In this document: one piece after another, positions 42,686 to 55,973 of the stretch
How the letters are laid out: each line of letters starts with the position of its first letter
How positions within the stretch are numbered: position 1 is the first letter of the stretch
From: [Phialemoniopsis] sp. UDSM-2020
Taxonomy: Eukaryota > Ascomycota > Sordariomycetes > Thyridiales > Thyridiaceae
Direction: 5' to 3'
Assembly: GCA_018873225.1 (NCBI GenBank)
Contig: JAEILZ010000009.1
Coordinates: forward strand, 2,409,501 to 2,473,500
Length of the DNA stretch: 64,000 nt
Made by a program: the position numbers and the translations under genes
The notes under the pieces: generated by a model
The model's database searches: none
What the model was told of the DNA's origin: nothing
What the model saw: only the letters and a program-made list of their open reading frames with translations

Positions 42686-45600
42686 CTAAAAGTAAGCCCG
42701 CATCGCGTCCTGGAACCCCGGCCCGCCCTTGAGGTCGCGGTCAAACGACATCTGCACCTCGAGCACCTGGCGGATGTGCGTCATCGACAGCGGCTCGCCC
42801 TTGTTGACGGCGAGGGCCTGCGCCGTGCGCACCGTGTTCTTGATCTGCCGGCCGTTGAGGTCGTGCCGCGACAGCGCGTCGTAGTCGTCCTCGGTGAACG
42901 GCATGAGCGCGATCTTCTCGAGCACGCGCACGCGCTCGATGAAGATCTTGAAGATGGCCTTCTTGGCGTGGTTGTCGAGAGACTCGTAGCGCAGGGCGAT
43001 GTGAATTCGGGACTGGAAGGCGTCGTCGAACGTCTGTGTCGAGCTAGTTGTCAGTATAATGTTCGTCATTAGGTATAGACAGGGGAGACACACCTCGACG
43101 CGGTTTGTAGTAAGGAACAAGATGCCCTGGAAATACTCGAGTTGGCGCAAAAAGATGCTCACCAGCGCATTGCGGTGAATGTCGTGCATGTTGCGCTTCT
43201 CCAAAAACACATCGGCCTCGTCGAGCAGCAAGATGGCGCCCCATGCGTGGCAGATGTCGAGGATCTTCTGCAACTCGGTCTCGAGGTAGCGCGAGTCGGT
43301 ACCAAGCTCTCCTGCAGACACCATATACAGCGGGCACTTGAGCAGCTCACTAATGCCCTCGGCCGTCAGCGTCTTGCCCGTGCCCGGAGGGCCGTGGAGC
43401 ACAGCCACAAGGCCCTTGCCCTTGCCCTGGATCACGTCGTCGATGCTCTCCGCCGCATGATACTTGTGCGACTCGACCAGAGCCTTGACTATGTCCTTGG
43501 TCTTGGTCTCAAGCACGAGCGAGTCGTACGCGTGTTCGTTCCACTGGATCTCCTGGATGCCCGAGACAGTGAATTCGAGCCAGAGCTTCTCAGCAAAGGC
43601 AAAGCCGAGGACGACAGGTGAGGCGATCAGGTACTCCTCGTCCGTGAACTCGGGGACCGACTTCTTAGCCTCGTCTCCCTCGTCAGCCTTGGTCTTGTTG
43701 CCCGCCTTGCGAGACGGGCTGGCCTCGGTCTTGTCGTCCTTCTCATCCTTGACAGGGACCTCGTCCAGTTTCTCGCCCTTTTCGGTGTCGCTATCAAATT
43801 TGGGCATGCTAATCATCTGGACCCGGCCCTTGCGGTCCTTGACGACTTTTGTGACAAACTTGACGCCCTTGGCACCGCAGCCGCTGGAACCATCACTCAG
43901 GTCGCCACCGCCGCCGCCTCCTCCATCGTCTGAGCTGCCGCCACCGCCACAGCAACAGCCGTCCTCGCCGCCTGAGTCCTCGTCCTCGGACAGAATGTCG
44001 TGATCCTTGGGCCGGACATGCGAGATCATGTAGTTGGGGTTGATGCGGCGGTGAATGCTGGGATCGACCATGACGCGGCCATTGATGTTCACCTTGACGA
44101 CCGCCTTCTTCTTCTTGAAAAACGCCATGCCTTGGTGGGACTTGTAGTGAACGCCGCTCAGAGTGGCAAACTTCTTGCCGCGTTCGATCAGCTTGACGCG
44201 CAGCTGCTGTTCTTGCTTGTGGTACTTGAGCGGGTAACAGTTGAGGCTCGTGATCTTTCTGGCGCCGCGGAAGTCGGCAATCTCCTCGCAGATGCCACCA
44301 TAGCCAAACTGTTTACCATCGTACTCGAAATACTAATGCGAACGAAATCAGTGAGCGAGCTGGCATGTTGAGGAACTGGAGATGTATTGACGAATACTAA
44401 CCTTGCCCTCGATGTAGTAAAACTCGCCCTTCATGATGCTGTAATGCTTCTCCGCGACTTCGGCTTTGAACACTCGAGGCTGGTCTTGGCAACCATACGT
44501 GGTGGTGTACACCAGAGTGTTGGGCTTCCACAAGGCCCAAAGCAGATCGAACGTGATTAGGCCGTTCTCCAGCATGGGGTAGAGACTAAGAAGATTGGTC
44601 AGGCATGACTACAGATAAGCACGTGGAGGACAGCAAGTTCTCACCTATTCTTGATGGTTTCATAGTCTTTGTCAATGTATTTGACAAGAACCTTGAGATG
44701 TTGACGCTTGTTCTCGATGCGCTTCTGCTCCTTCTTGCGGCTGTGCTTATCACCCCCAGAGACCTTGGTCTTCTTGAGCTCCTTCAAATGCTTGCGGAGA
44801 TCCTCGAGGTACCTGAAATTTGAATTCACTGTCAGTATTGATATGTTGATTCACTAAAAGCAGCAGTTCGGCTTACAAAAAGAGCATGTTCGGATCGAGC
44901 TTCGGGGTGTCCTCGACCAAGCTGACACCTTTGATATTACCCATGACGTCCTGCAGGCATTCACGAAGCAGTTTGCTCTTGATATCGATCAAGGTCTGCT
45001 TGAACTTGCCTTCCCAGTCAAAAGTCCTGCGAACGTGAAAGACGTACTCGTCGTATTGCGCGTCATTGGCACCCTCAGCCGTGTCTTGCAGCTTGTAGTT
45101 GTGGATCGTGTTGTCCCAGACCTGGTCCACGCGCTTGAACTCCAGGCGAGCCACCTTGGCAACCTTGACGTTCTTGTGTTTCTGAGCCTGGACTTGGCGA
45201 CCGTTACCAGCTAGGATGAGGCGGTTCAGAGCGGCGTTCCCCTGGAGCCCTCCGGCCGTCATCCCCTGAGGATATCTGTGTCCGTTGGCGCCGGGGCCCG
45301 ACTGGTACCGCAATGGGTCGAGCAGGATGTTGTTGGGGTCAGAACCAATACCCATGCTGTTTGATCCGAGCTGGTGCATCTGGCTGTCCTGATATTGTTG
45401 CTTGCTGAGGCGCAGCTCTTCTATGAGGGTGCTCATCAGTTCCTTTGAGCTCTTCGGCTTGGCAGAAGTCGAGTCACTAATGTCATCCGAGTCTGAAGAG
45501 CTAGAGTCGCTGTCGGAGGAGGAGGAGGCTTTGTTCTGGATCTTGATCTGCTTGCTAGCCTTCTTGATCTTGGACTTCTTCTTGGCCTTTTGCTGGCGCA

Positions 45601-45955
45601 GGGTCTGCTTCTTGCTGGCCTGTTTCTTGGGGACAACCTCATCTTCGACCTCAGAGTCACTAACATCCGAGTCGGAAGAGGAATTGCCAGCAGATTCTTG
45701 AGCGGACGATTCATCCGCCTGGATTTCAGCGGTGGTAGATTTGGACTTTTTGCTCTTCTTGGACCGGCTCTTGTTGGAGCATTTTCTCGATGTGGCGTGT
45801 GTTGTGGCCTGTTCAGGAGTGGGTGACTCCTGATTTGAGTGGCTCGCAGAGGATCCAGGGTCAGGAGTAATCTGCACCTGCTCGCTCATGGAGCTGTCTG
45901 GTGCTTTGCTCTCGCGCACATTGACACCGTGGATGGACGTGTCCTGGGATTCCAT
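42686..45955 (-). CDS. AAA-family ATPase, fungal DUF7025 type
   Basis: Five minus-strand exons: 45955-44877, 44812-44645, 44585-44402, 44332-43094 and 43033-42686, giving 1005 residues with all phases closed. The last intron (60 nt) is a multiple of three without a stop. Residues 1-170 are disordered and rich in Ser, Asp and Lys. The middle holds the DUF7025 region (LENGLITFDLLWALWKPN, then GKYFEYDGKQFGYGG across a splice). Near residue 600 is a run of Cys and Gly (DGCCCGGGGSSDDGG). The AAA module has Walker A HGPPGTGKT near 791, Walker B AILLLDEADVFLEKR, sensor FLTTNRVE and arginine-finger region SRIHIALRY. Fungal members are largely uncharacterised. The domain implies ATP-driven remodelling; the target is unknown. 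Confidence 0.92.
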
Positions 45956-48654
45956 GATAGAAGTGTCTGGTGGGTGCTCGGTATGCTGAAGGCAAGGTAG
46001 AAATATTGCAATATTTCTCAGAGAATGCTCTGAGACTTCGGCGGATTAAAAGTTGGGTATTGTTGAAGTGTGATTCCTTGCCAGGTTGTCAGGAATAATG
46101 AATCAGGACAGGAAAATGACAAAGTTGATCGAGAAAAGAGATTCCGAAAAGTGTGCAGTGGTGAAGAATCGGAGAGACAATGCCCAGGTCACAGAGGCGG
46201 GGAATTATGTTTTGTTACACTGTAACTTCGGCAGTCAGAAATGATGCTCTGATGCACAAAGTGCGAGGGAGGTGAGGTGGTGATGGTGATAGTTTTGGCG
46301 ACAATGAGCAACGGTGATGACGGGAGAGTCGGATGTGGCTCCAAATGTTTGGTTTGGCACAATGCGAGACACACGCACGCACTCGGACGCAGACGAACAA
46401 AGAAGCAGAGCGGAACCAGTGTAGAATATGCAAGGCGGTTGTGCCAAAGGGAAGGACAAAAAAGATCCAATCGTTGGAAATAAGGGCGGATGCAGTGTAG
46501 ATGATGCGCAATGTTACGCGAGGTCGAGGAGCACAACCGGCTACAGGCAAGCTGGACAGACACGATGTGTGAATTTTGCCGCGATTTGTTGTGGGTGTTG
46601 TTGCATGCAAGATGCAAGATGATGTGTTCTGCAAGACCGCACACACACACACTGCACGCACGCAGCCAGCCAGCCAAGTCGGTGAGGATAAAGAAGTGCA
46701 GATGTTGAAGAATTACAGTCAAGACGAAGACGATATTTGAAGGGTGCGGGGGCGATCAATGGAGAGGTTCGAATGGAAGAGATTCAAGGTCAACGATTGA
46801 CGTTGCGATTAATGTGAAGCCGGTGGGGGAGAAAGAAAAGAGAATACCAATATGATGGGATTAAGATGCACTTATTGCATTCGAGTGAGGGTCGAGGAAG
46901 CAGAACCAAATTTGGAGGGTGCCAATGAGCAAGTATTTCTCGAAGACTTTTTGCGGCTCTTGTAGTCATGAGGCAATCTTTGGTACAGGCAGCAGCAAGC
47001 TCGGGCAGGCAGACAACACGGCCCTGGGATTCGGCCAACAGGATTCGGAAACATTTAATCAAGACGAGGCCGATATTGGAGACCTTGGAGAGCTTTCGCG
47101 CGCGCCACGCCAGGCAGGATGCGCATCTCCACAAAGGCACAAAGGTCGGTTGCCTTCAGAGGCGGCCGACTGAGGCTTGGAAGAATGGCCAGCTATAAGA
47201 CCACCGATCCATCCCTCCTGGAAAGTAAAGGGGTAGAACCAAATCTGTAAGTTCCCATCTCGGTTGTACTCCGTAACTTGTGTTCCATTCCACACATCGT
47301 CATCTTTCCGTGTTTGTGCATCTCGAGCAGTGACCAGTTTGCTCTGTACTTGTGCTGTGTGTTGTCGCTGAAGGGCACCTGTGGACTACCTGCTCAGGCG
47401 CATTGTGAGGCGCACTAGTGGGGTCATGGCACCGTCCAGGCCGCCAAACTATTGGTTACTGGGGACGCTACAGTGGACTGTAACCGCCTAGATAGATGCT
47501 CCATCTGGAGGCCATGTAAGATTGAGGCCTTCCAGTTTCCTTCAAGCACGAAACGACGGACTCAACCGCTGCTTGAGGCAGCAATCTACAAATATTATCC
47601 ACTTCAGCAAGTCCCTCAATCTCTCGAACAAATATCTCGATTTGTATTCTAGTTTTGGAATGAAGAGTTTTGGCGAGCTTTGACGGCGGCAAGAACAACT
47701 ACTGGGCCCAGCACGTTGCGTCAGAGCTAGGAGCGACCAGAGTCGATATCTGGAAAGAGAATGTTAATAGCAAGGACAAATATCTAGAACCAGTCCGTGT
47801 ATCAGCTCCAAAGATAAGAAATAGGGTGATTTCCCATAATCTCATCAAAGGTCAATCGAATTTGAGAGAGACCGAGTCCACGGGTCGGACTACCGGGATT
47901 CCCCCCCACAGGACTTCTCTGCTACGGTCCCCTCATGGGCTTCGTCTGGCATGCATATGCCAAGGCGCGCCGCCAGGCTGATGGCTGACCACTCTTTCCA
48001 ATGGTTCGCCCTGCAAGTATGCAGAATCTCCCAATCGTGGCGCGAGTGTCATAACACATAAGGTCCTAGCACCTGTGCATGCAGGTTTGCGGGGTCTATG
48101 TCCGCCTCGTCCTGTCGACTCGCGTCGAACACGCAGTGATCATCTTTACCGCTAGATCAAGCCCCACTCCTATGTGTGACGCTCTGTCGAGGCACACTCG
48201 CGGCTCTGCTGCTGACTTTCGACGTACCGGGGTCCCCGGGATTTCTGCACTGAATACTGATGAGATATACTGTTCCATGAAATGGTAGGTAGATATGACA
48301 CTATCAATCAACTTGAAAGTCCACCCAGTGAAAACTTCGAGGGCAGAGGAAACTCTTTTGTAGCCACTGCAGTAGTCTTTCCACTGTAAATGGTAAAAGG
48401 GCTCGCACACAAAGGTCACTTTTTCTCCGTATGCTTGCCGCCCGTTGCAGACATGGATGCTATTCGTCGCGCTGGGTGCAAGGCTGACACTTAGGCAGAC
48501 AAGCAGTGTTCCAAGACATACACGCTTGATATGCTAAAGCAAGGGCCTTTTTCTTTTTGAAATTTAAGCACCTTCTCGGTTTATCAGTCCTAGTCCAAAG
48601 TAAAGAATCACGACATCTGTTGAGAAGTGAGGGAGTACCTCACGAGTCTCGACA
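45956..48654. other. 2.7-kb intergenic region
   Basis: Upstream of both the AAA ATPase and the NACHT gene, which diverge. A short CA run lies at about 46639-46652. Frames at 46189-46722 and 47670-47981 have no domain or signal and are not accepted as genes. Nothing else is recognised. Confidence 0.5.
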
Positions 48655-51600
48655 ATGGCAAGTTCCCCTACCGACTCAGGTGCCACCAAGCCGCTGTAAG
48701 TATATTCGACGCTCATATTGAAACCCACATAATAACAAGAAGCAGGTATGGTGAATCACTTCAATCCTTTGCTTCTGCTCTTGAGCAGTTCGAGCAGTCA
48801 ATGCCGGAAGATGCTCGTCGTTCCTTCCAACCCTGCACCAATGCCTCTGCAATGATTGATAGTATCAGAAAGCACGTTGGTGACATGCCGGATCGCTCTA
48901 AACTCCTACGATGTTGCAAGACCATCCAGATCTTTGCGAAGAGCTTGGAACCGTTCTTCGGCGTGATCGACATTTTCGTCAATACGCATCCAGAATGGGC
49001 TGGGTTCGCTTGGGGCGCCATCAGGCTGGTGTTCAAGGTAGTCATCCCCAGCCAATATTGACCCTTGATTCGTTCCGTTGTAACTTGTCATAGCTGAGCA
49101 GCCACTACACTGCACACTTCGAAAAACTCGCAGAAATGTGCCAGCAGCTCGGCTCGAAACTTCCCCAATATGCTCGACACTTCAAACTTCACAAGCAGCG
49201 AGCTTCTTTACCAGATTTCCAACTTCGCACCGATAAACTTCTCCAAAGTCTTGCTTTAGTATATGAAGACATCTTGTTATTCTGCCAGGAGGCTTGCAAG
49301 ATGTTCAGTGCGAAATGGAGCGGAACCCAGCACAGACTCGGTGTTATCTGCAATTTGTTTTGGAAACCCTTCGATCTTCGGTTCAGTGAAATAATTGAAC
49401 GACTACAAAAGCATGAAGAGCTATACAAGTTGGAACTCAGCATCTCTGAGAAGGAAGAGATGTTACAGCATTACTCGGCGTTTCAAGATGAACTGGCCGA
49501 AGCCCGCCAGTTCCGCTCGACCCATGCTACACAGGCTGCAAAGGAAGAAAGCATGGTACTTAGGAGCCGCGTTAGGGAAATTAAAGCCTGGATCCAGGCA
49601 CCTGACTATGCGAAGACCATAGAGAGAGAAAGATCCCGTATTGACAGCAACTCAGGGACATGGCTTTTCGGTGAGCCGGACTTTCGGGCTTGGGAGCAAG
49701 GTCTGATGGACAACGAGGCTTCGGCACCTTGTCCCTTGGCCTCCAGAACTTTGCTTATTCAAGGCCCGCCAGGATATGGGAAGACTGCACTCTCTGCTAT
49801 TGTCATCGATCACCTCCATGATAGAGACCCGTGGTCTCCTACGTACACCACTGCATACTTCAACTTCGTTAAGCTGAATTCCAGTCTTCAACAATCAAGC
49901 CACGCATTCCGGGCTCTTCTGAACCAGCTTCTTCACCAGAACCAAAAGGACAAGGATTGTGTGGATGCCGCCTCTATTCTTATGGATGTACAAGGGACAG
50001 GTCAACTCACAGGCTCTGAGAACGAAATTGAATCCGTGCTGGGTGTACTTATCAGACGCACCTTCACGGTCCTCATCATCGACGGTGTAGACGAGTGCTC
50101 GGATTACAAGGAGTTTCTCCGTAAGCTTTCCAGCATCTGTTTCAGGGCAAACTGTTGGGTTATCATGTTCAGCCGCCCGGACATCACATTTCCCTCCACA
50201 TTGCAGTTCAACGGATACCAGATACGCCTGCGAAGGGGGGTGAATCAGAAAGACATCAAATCATATATTTCTCGGAGGCTGAAGGAACTGATGTCGAACC
50301 AGCTCGTGCCTTGTGACTTTGACTTGGATGGATTCTTGAGTCAGATAACGAGACGCTCGGAGTCGCTATTTCTTTGGGTAAGGTTACTCATGGACTATCT
50401 GTCTTCACCTGCCCTGACTCCACGCGAAAGAATGGACTCGATGTTGCATCTGAGTCTTTTAGAAGGTCTAGACGCACTCTACGTTCGGATTTTACAAAAC
50501 ATAGAGCGGAGATACTCAAAAGAGAGGAGTCTGGCCTGTCAAACATTCAAATGGCTAATCTGCTCCTGCCGACCTTTACAAGATAGCGAGTTACAAGCTG
50601 CTCTGGCCATACAACCTTCAAGTCCAAGTTACGCCGAGCTGGATTATCTGGTCGACTTCATCCCATCCCTATCTTGGATCTGCGGAGCTCTAGTCGAAAG
50701 AGAAGATGACGGAACATTTCAATTCATTCACTTATCTGTCAAAGAATTCCTGACGGGCAATCCTAGGACCTTGGAAAACACGGGGCCGGGAACCTTCTAT
50801 GTGCATGTTCCCACTACCCATATGGAGCTCGCGGCATCGTGTCTATCGTACTTTTTCTACGACCTGTCAGTCACGACTCTTAGCGGTGGTAGAAATACCA
50901 AACCTGACAATGATTATCTTCGACGACAATATCCCTTTTTACAGTACTCTCTATACTTCTGGGACCATGCCACTGAAGGACTCTCATCCAGAGACAGCGA
51001 CGCTTCCGCCGAATACAGTGCGGCATGCTCCTCTTTCACTAGACAGATGGTCAATTTTCTTGCTACGGCCGAAAGAGTCATGCTTTGGATTGAAACCATT
51101 TGGACTTTCCAGGTCGAACCACGCGCAAACAAATTACTACGATGCCTCGATCAATGGCGTTTTAGTACGAAACTAAATCAGCCACACATGCTAGGAGTCA
51201 ACGAAATGCTTGAACTACGATCGGATCTTACCATTCTAGTTGGTGATCTCGAGTATCTAAAGACGGAATGGAGTCATGTGTTGAAGGATGAGCCCTATCA
51301 GATTTGGGAGCCAAGTATCACGGCCTTTCGAAACTCGTCGTTCATTACTACGGGTGAAGACACTGAAGCTCGTTGGGCGCATTCCCATAGCGATCACGAG
51401 ACTTTTCCAACCAGTATCACCGACGATACGATCACCCTCCTATCTCAAGTCTCTGAAGATGGAGCTTCGCTGGGAATTATATCACTGGTTGCCCCAAGGT
51501 TAGATTCATACCAGCCCCCTTCAAGATGACAGCTGACATTCCTAGCATATACAAACATCTTCAACGCGAAACGTTCTATGGAGAAGTACGTAATGGACAG

Positions 51601-53082
51601 TACCGGCGTCCGAAGATGGACGATGTTTTGAACTACGTCAAAGTGATGAGTAGAGGTTGGAAACTGAAATACCAACTTAGGCCAACGCAGCTATCTTCTC
51701 TGCGGGGATGCACGGGTAAAATGGACCTCGCAATTGACTTGCCAGCCGATGACATCTTCCAAATGATGATGATGTCCTTTGTTTTCATGGAACCAGGACA
51801 TTTCAGAGTTGCTGCCTCTATCAGTCCGGATCTCAAAACAGTCACGGTGTTGCACTCGATTATTCGGCTCAGGCACACTACTTATTATTCGCAACAACTA
51901 GACGCAATATTGATGGAGGCCTCAATCAAATTGATGTTCGAGCATCCTCAGTTGATACTGGACGATATACTCGACTTTTCAGAGACGTTCTGGCATTATG
52001 CAACTTTCTCATCTGACGGCACTTTGCTAGCTGTGGTACGATCTGGAGTAACGCCAAAGGAGGGGAACAGGAAAGACAAGTCGTACAACTGCTGCTATCT
52101 TGCGGTTTATCGGGATCTCGACTCTTCAAATCAACAACCTCACTTCAAACTAGTATCGAGGATTGGGCCTATCTATATAGTGGGCGGTGTTGAAGACAAC
52201 GTGATCTGCTTTCATCCGTCTGTTTCAGCATTGGCGGTTGTCGCAAATGACGGTGTCTACCTTTGGAAATTCGACGAGCATCCCGATCACAATGAAATTG
52301 AGCTTGACAGCACAGATGCCTTGATCAAGTTGTATCACGGAACACTTAGGAACATGGGCATCTGCGACTCTGGTCAAGCTCTACTTGGCTATCCGGTAAT
52401 GAACCTGTGGAAAGAGGCCGATTTCACAGCCAGAATGATTCAGAACGGGATTGTCCCACACCAGAAGCACGAAAGTTTGGACTTTGAGACTCTCGAGGGC
52501 GGTATCATCAGAGTCAACCTAGAACGTCATCTTGCATCCCAAAACGCGCACCAAGAATCGAGCGAATCCCTTTTGAAACCCACGAGCTACGAGCAAGAGA
52601 TTTGCACAGTGATAGATGGAACGGCAAGCCTCGTACTTCGTCAAAACGCTACAACAAAAGCATGTGTGAGTACGCTTAAGACCTCTATGTTTGGAGCGCA
52701 AATCTCCTCGATGAAACAGCACGATAGTCATGGCGCAATCACATTTGAGGTATTCGATCAGAACGGGTTCACCAAGACGGCTGATCTTCTGCGCATTCCT
52801 CGTTCCGTCATCGCAGAGAGATCAAACCCAGTGCTAGTCCAGAGCAGCAACTCGTCGCCTATCATTACAATTATTCTCAATAAGCCCGCACAGCAAGCCT
52901 ATGACTTTACTCTGCCATCGACAAACGATAGGACCACCCTTCCAATGATGATAGAAAGACGAAGGGATGGCATATCTACATACACCATGCAGCTGGGCAT
53001 TGAGAACGATAAGCAAGACCCTCAGTCTGAGGATTGCTTCAACAGCGACACGATTGAACATTCACTGCGACTTGAAAGATAG
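48655..53082 (+). CDS. NACHT/STAND NTPase, fungal NLR-like protein
   Basis: Four exons, 48655-48695, 48746-49037, 49094-51498 and 51546-53082, giving 1424 residues with all phases closed. The start MASSPTDSGATKP is on a small first exon. Residues 15-230 form an N-terminal helical domain (GESLQSFASALEQFEQ, HPEWAGFAWGAIRLVFK) like those of fungal NACHT proteins (DUF7708 type). A coiled region precedes the NACHT module. The P-loop is IQGPPGYGKTAL near residue 334 and Walker B is VLIIDGVDEC near 436. FIHLSVKEFLTG is a typical end-of-NACHT motif. The last 500 residues are not clear WD40 or ankyrin repeats but contain FSSDGTLLAVV-like pieces suggesting a divergent beta-propeller. Such proteins act in heterokaryon incompatibility or immune-like sensing. 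Confidence 0.9.
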
Positions 53083-53282
53083 CTATGCTCTCAAGCAGTT
53101 GCGTAGATCACAGGATTGGATTTGCCCAATGATCACGTTTGAAGATATGAGTGTAACCATTTACCTTACCAAATATCAGTTCGTTCACGGCTCAATTACG
53201 TCCAAAGTGGTAGTATAGAAACGATGTAGTATTCATGAATGCTTGAAGTCCACGCCTTCGTTCGTCCCAACTTGGCTTATCA

Positions 53283-55310
53283 TCATCTTAGTTTGTCTAG
53301 CCGATTCCGCAAGGCCGCATTCTCTACACTTGTCACGTTGCCCGCCGCATCCATATCAAAGATGAAGAGATCGAGCGGCTTGGACCCGTACATGACGCCT
53401 CCCACGTACACCCACGTAGAACAGTCCGTGCTGAACGGCATGTTCGTCGCGTTGGGCAGGCTGAGATCCTCAAACACGGCCTTGAAAGCTACCCGCTTCC
53501 CACCCTCTGGAGTCGCATCCCAGAGCCCCGTCGGGTACAGGCGCACGCTGGGCTCCATGTGCTCAAAGAAGTCTTTTGAGACATTGCCCCCGATCGCTAC
53601 GGACAGGCTGAGCATGTCTGTCCCGTTGCTGTACCAGTGATCGAGGCCCAGCCCGGGTTTGAGGCGATCGACTGTTACGCTGAGGGACGAGTTGAGCGAC
53701 TTGTCAGAGCTCGTGTAGTTGCCGACATATGTCGCGTTGGCTTCCTCGCGCGCGGTGTACATCATCGTCGGCAGGTAAGTGCTCGCCAACGTGTCGGCTA
53801 GGCCCATCGTGAGGCCGCTCGGCATGTCCCCAGATGCAATGATCGAGAAGCCGATGCCGAGATCGGGTATGATGGCGAAGACTGTGCTGTATCTACCTAG
53901 ACTGCCGGCCTTGTTGAATGTCGTGGCAAACTGGTAGGTTACATCTATGAGTGTCGTTAGTCAGTAAAGTTTTTCCAGATTACGGCAATATAACACCATA
54001 CTCGACGGCAACGCAAGTTGCCTGACTCCCCAAGGCATGCCGACTGCCGATTTGGGATCAGAGCTGAATGTGACCGGCTTGAGCCAACGTCTAGTGAGCG
54101 ACTCAGGAAGTAGTGTAGAGCGCAAGATCGCTCTTCCTAGCTTGCTGAGATCTGATGCTGAGGCGTACATGTTTCCCGTTCTGTACAGCACTGTCAGCCG
54201 ACGGACAGACCAGTAGCTATACTGACTTTGAGAACTCACGGTGACTCGTTGCCCATGTCAAACGCCCAGCCAGTCTTGTACCGATCCCCAGGAATGATGC
54301 CCATGGAGTCATTAGGGGTCTTGTAGAATGTGTGCGTCAAGTTCAGGGGCTTGATGATCCTGTCCTCGAGGATCGACTGGAACTTTTTGCCCGTCATCTC
54401 CTCGAGGGCATAAGCCAAGATTGCATAACCCACATCAGAGTAGGTCGGAGTGACGAAGGGCGAAAAAGAGGGCGGAGTCCGCTTGAGACCTTCAAAGAAC
54501 TCTATTCAACGAGCAGGTCTCTATAAGCGAAGAACCCACATGAGTGAGGAGGGGTGACAATACTCACGAGAGCGGTTACAGATTGGATAGTCACCACATG
54601 GTGGCACCTCGGTCTGTGGAATCGGAGGGAACCCGATATACGTAAGGTTGGTCACATCCGCCTGCTGCGTGAGCTCTCCCAACAATGAGTCTGGGACACC
54701 GTTAGTTAAGAGTGCAGCCCACGGGATTATCGATCAAAGCCTCACAGTCTCTCGTCAACCCAGACATCTGGCTCGCCAGCGCCCCAATCGTAATAGCATC
54801 CCAGTCCGCATTAAAGATCGAATGCGCCGTCGCCCCTCCGGCCTTGGCCTCGGCCTGCATAGCCGCCAGCTCTGGCACGTACTTGCTCACGGGCTCGTTC
54901 CAGCTGCCGTCGCCGACCTCAGCCAGGTACGTGAGGATCGTGTACACTTTCGTCACGCTGCCAAGGCGGTACACCGTGTCGCCCGTCACCTTGGTCGTGC
55001 CGGTCGAGTTGAACGATGCCAGGTTCGGCGCCGTCCAGTGGTGCGACCATAATGGCTCATCTTCGGACGCGGCGAAGACCTCGACCGAGTAGGAGAAGTG
55101 GTCGGCGCCGACGGAGGCGTTGCCCGTCGCCTCGTCGATGTACTGCGGGAAAACGGTGTCGAGCGCCGCGGCGGCGGCCTGGATGCCCGGGGCCGAGAGG
55201 AGGGACGTCGGTGTCGGGTAGCCTAGGCCGTAGAGTGGGCAGTTGAGCTTTGCCTGGGCCGGGAGGGCCCTGGCCAGGAGGAGAAGGACAGCTCCTGCAC
55301 GGTACATCAT
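53283..55310 (-). CDS. Secreted serine beta-lactamase-like hydrolase
   Basis: Five minus-strand exons: 55310-54746, 54690-54568, 54501-54240, 54180-54002 and 53944-53283, giving 596 residues with every phase closed. The start is MMYRAGAVLLLLARALPAQA, a signal peptide; the upstream in-frame ATG at 55412 would destroy it. The serine beta-lactamase/penicillin-binding fold is marked by the SxxK motif SVTK at about residue 118 (RLGSVTKVYTIL). YSDVGY follows the second splice and takes the place of the YxN motif, with Asp instead of Asn. Many N-glycosylation sequons occur in the C-terminal part, fitting an extracellular enzyme. Fungal homologues hydrolyse esters, amides or peptides; true lactamase activity is not implied. 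A secreted amidase lies 660 bp upstream on the same strand. Confidence 0.92.
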
Positions 55311-55973
55311 GGCAACACTGTGTCTTCGAGCGCCACCAAGAATGAGACAAGCTCGTAGAAGTATGGTGTGCTCACGGGTGCCAAGACGGCGACAGAGAAC
55401 GACCCCATTCACCTTATATGTCCTATGTTAGAACCATAGCCGTCATGATAAACGCGGTGCAACCTGGGATGCAGGGGAAATTCCTCGTCTAGCCGGGTCA
55501 TTGGAGATCGCGCATCCCGTAACCGAGCTTCGCCTGCTAAAGGAGCATCATTAAGGAGATTAATATGTATGTACCGGCGCCGCGAAGCCGGACCCAATGC
55601 GGAGTGGCCATAATCAGCAACCGGAGATTTGGGTCCACGAGGATCGCCCGCTGTCACATCCATCGGATCTGGGGTTCGTTATTAGCCGACATGACACGCG
55701 GCAGTTGAACGTGCCTCACAGAACACTGTTCTCAAAATAGCACATCTGCATTACCTATAAGCCTGCTACTACTATATCACGTTTGTTGAGACGGCTCATG
55801 CCGATGCTTACATTTTCCTTCAAGGCTGGTGGCAAATAGTCCTTGATGAGTCGGAGGAGTCAATTTATCAGACGGACAACTCTCGATCAGATAGTTTGGC
55901 AACTTTGCATTTACCGGACCTCAAAAACTATTTGGAATTTCTCCAGAAATCCTAAGCTTGCAAGTATACTTGA
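55311..55973. other. Upstream region of the beta-lactamase-like gene
   Basis: Lies between the 3' end of the amidase gene and the start of the hydrolase gene, both on the minus strand. No gene or repeat is recognised. Confidence 0.5.

Noticed and set aside
47670..47981. 103-codon plus-strand frame
   Set aside because: No domain and no supporting exon chain; the upstream region of the NACHT gene explains the location.
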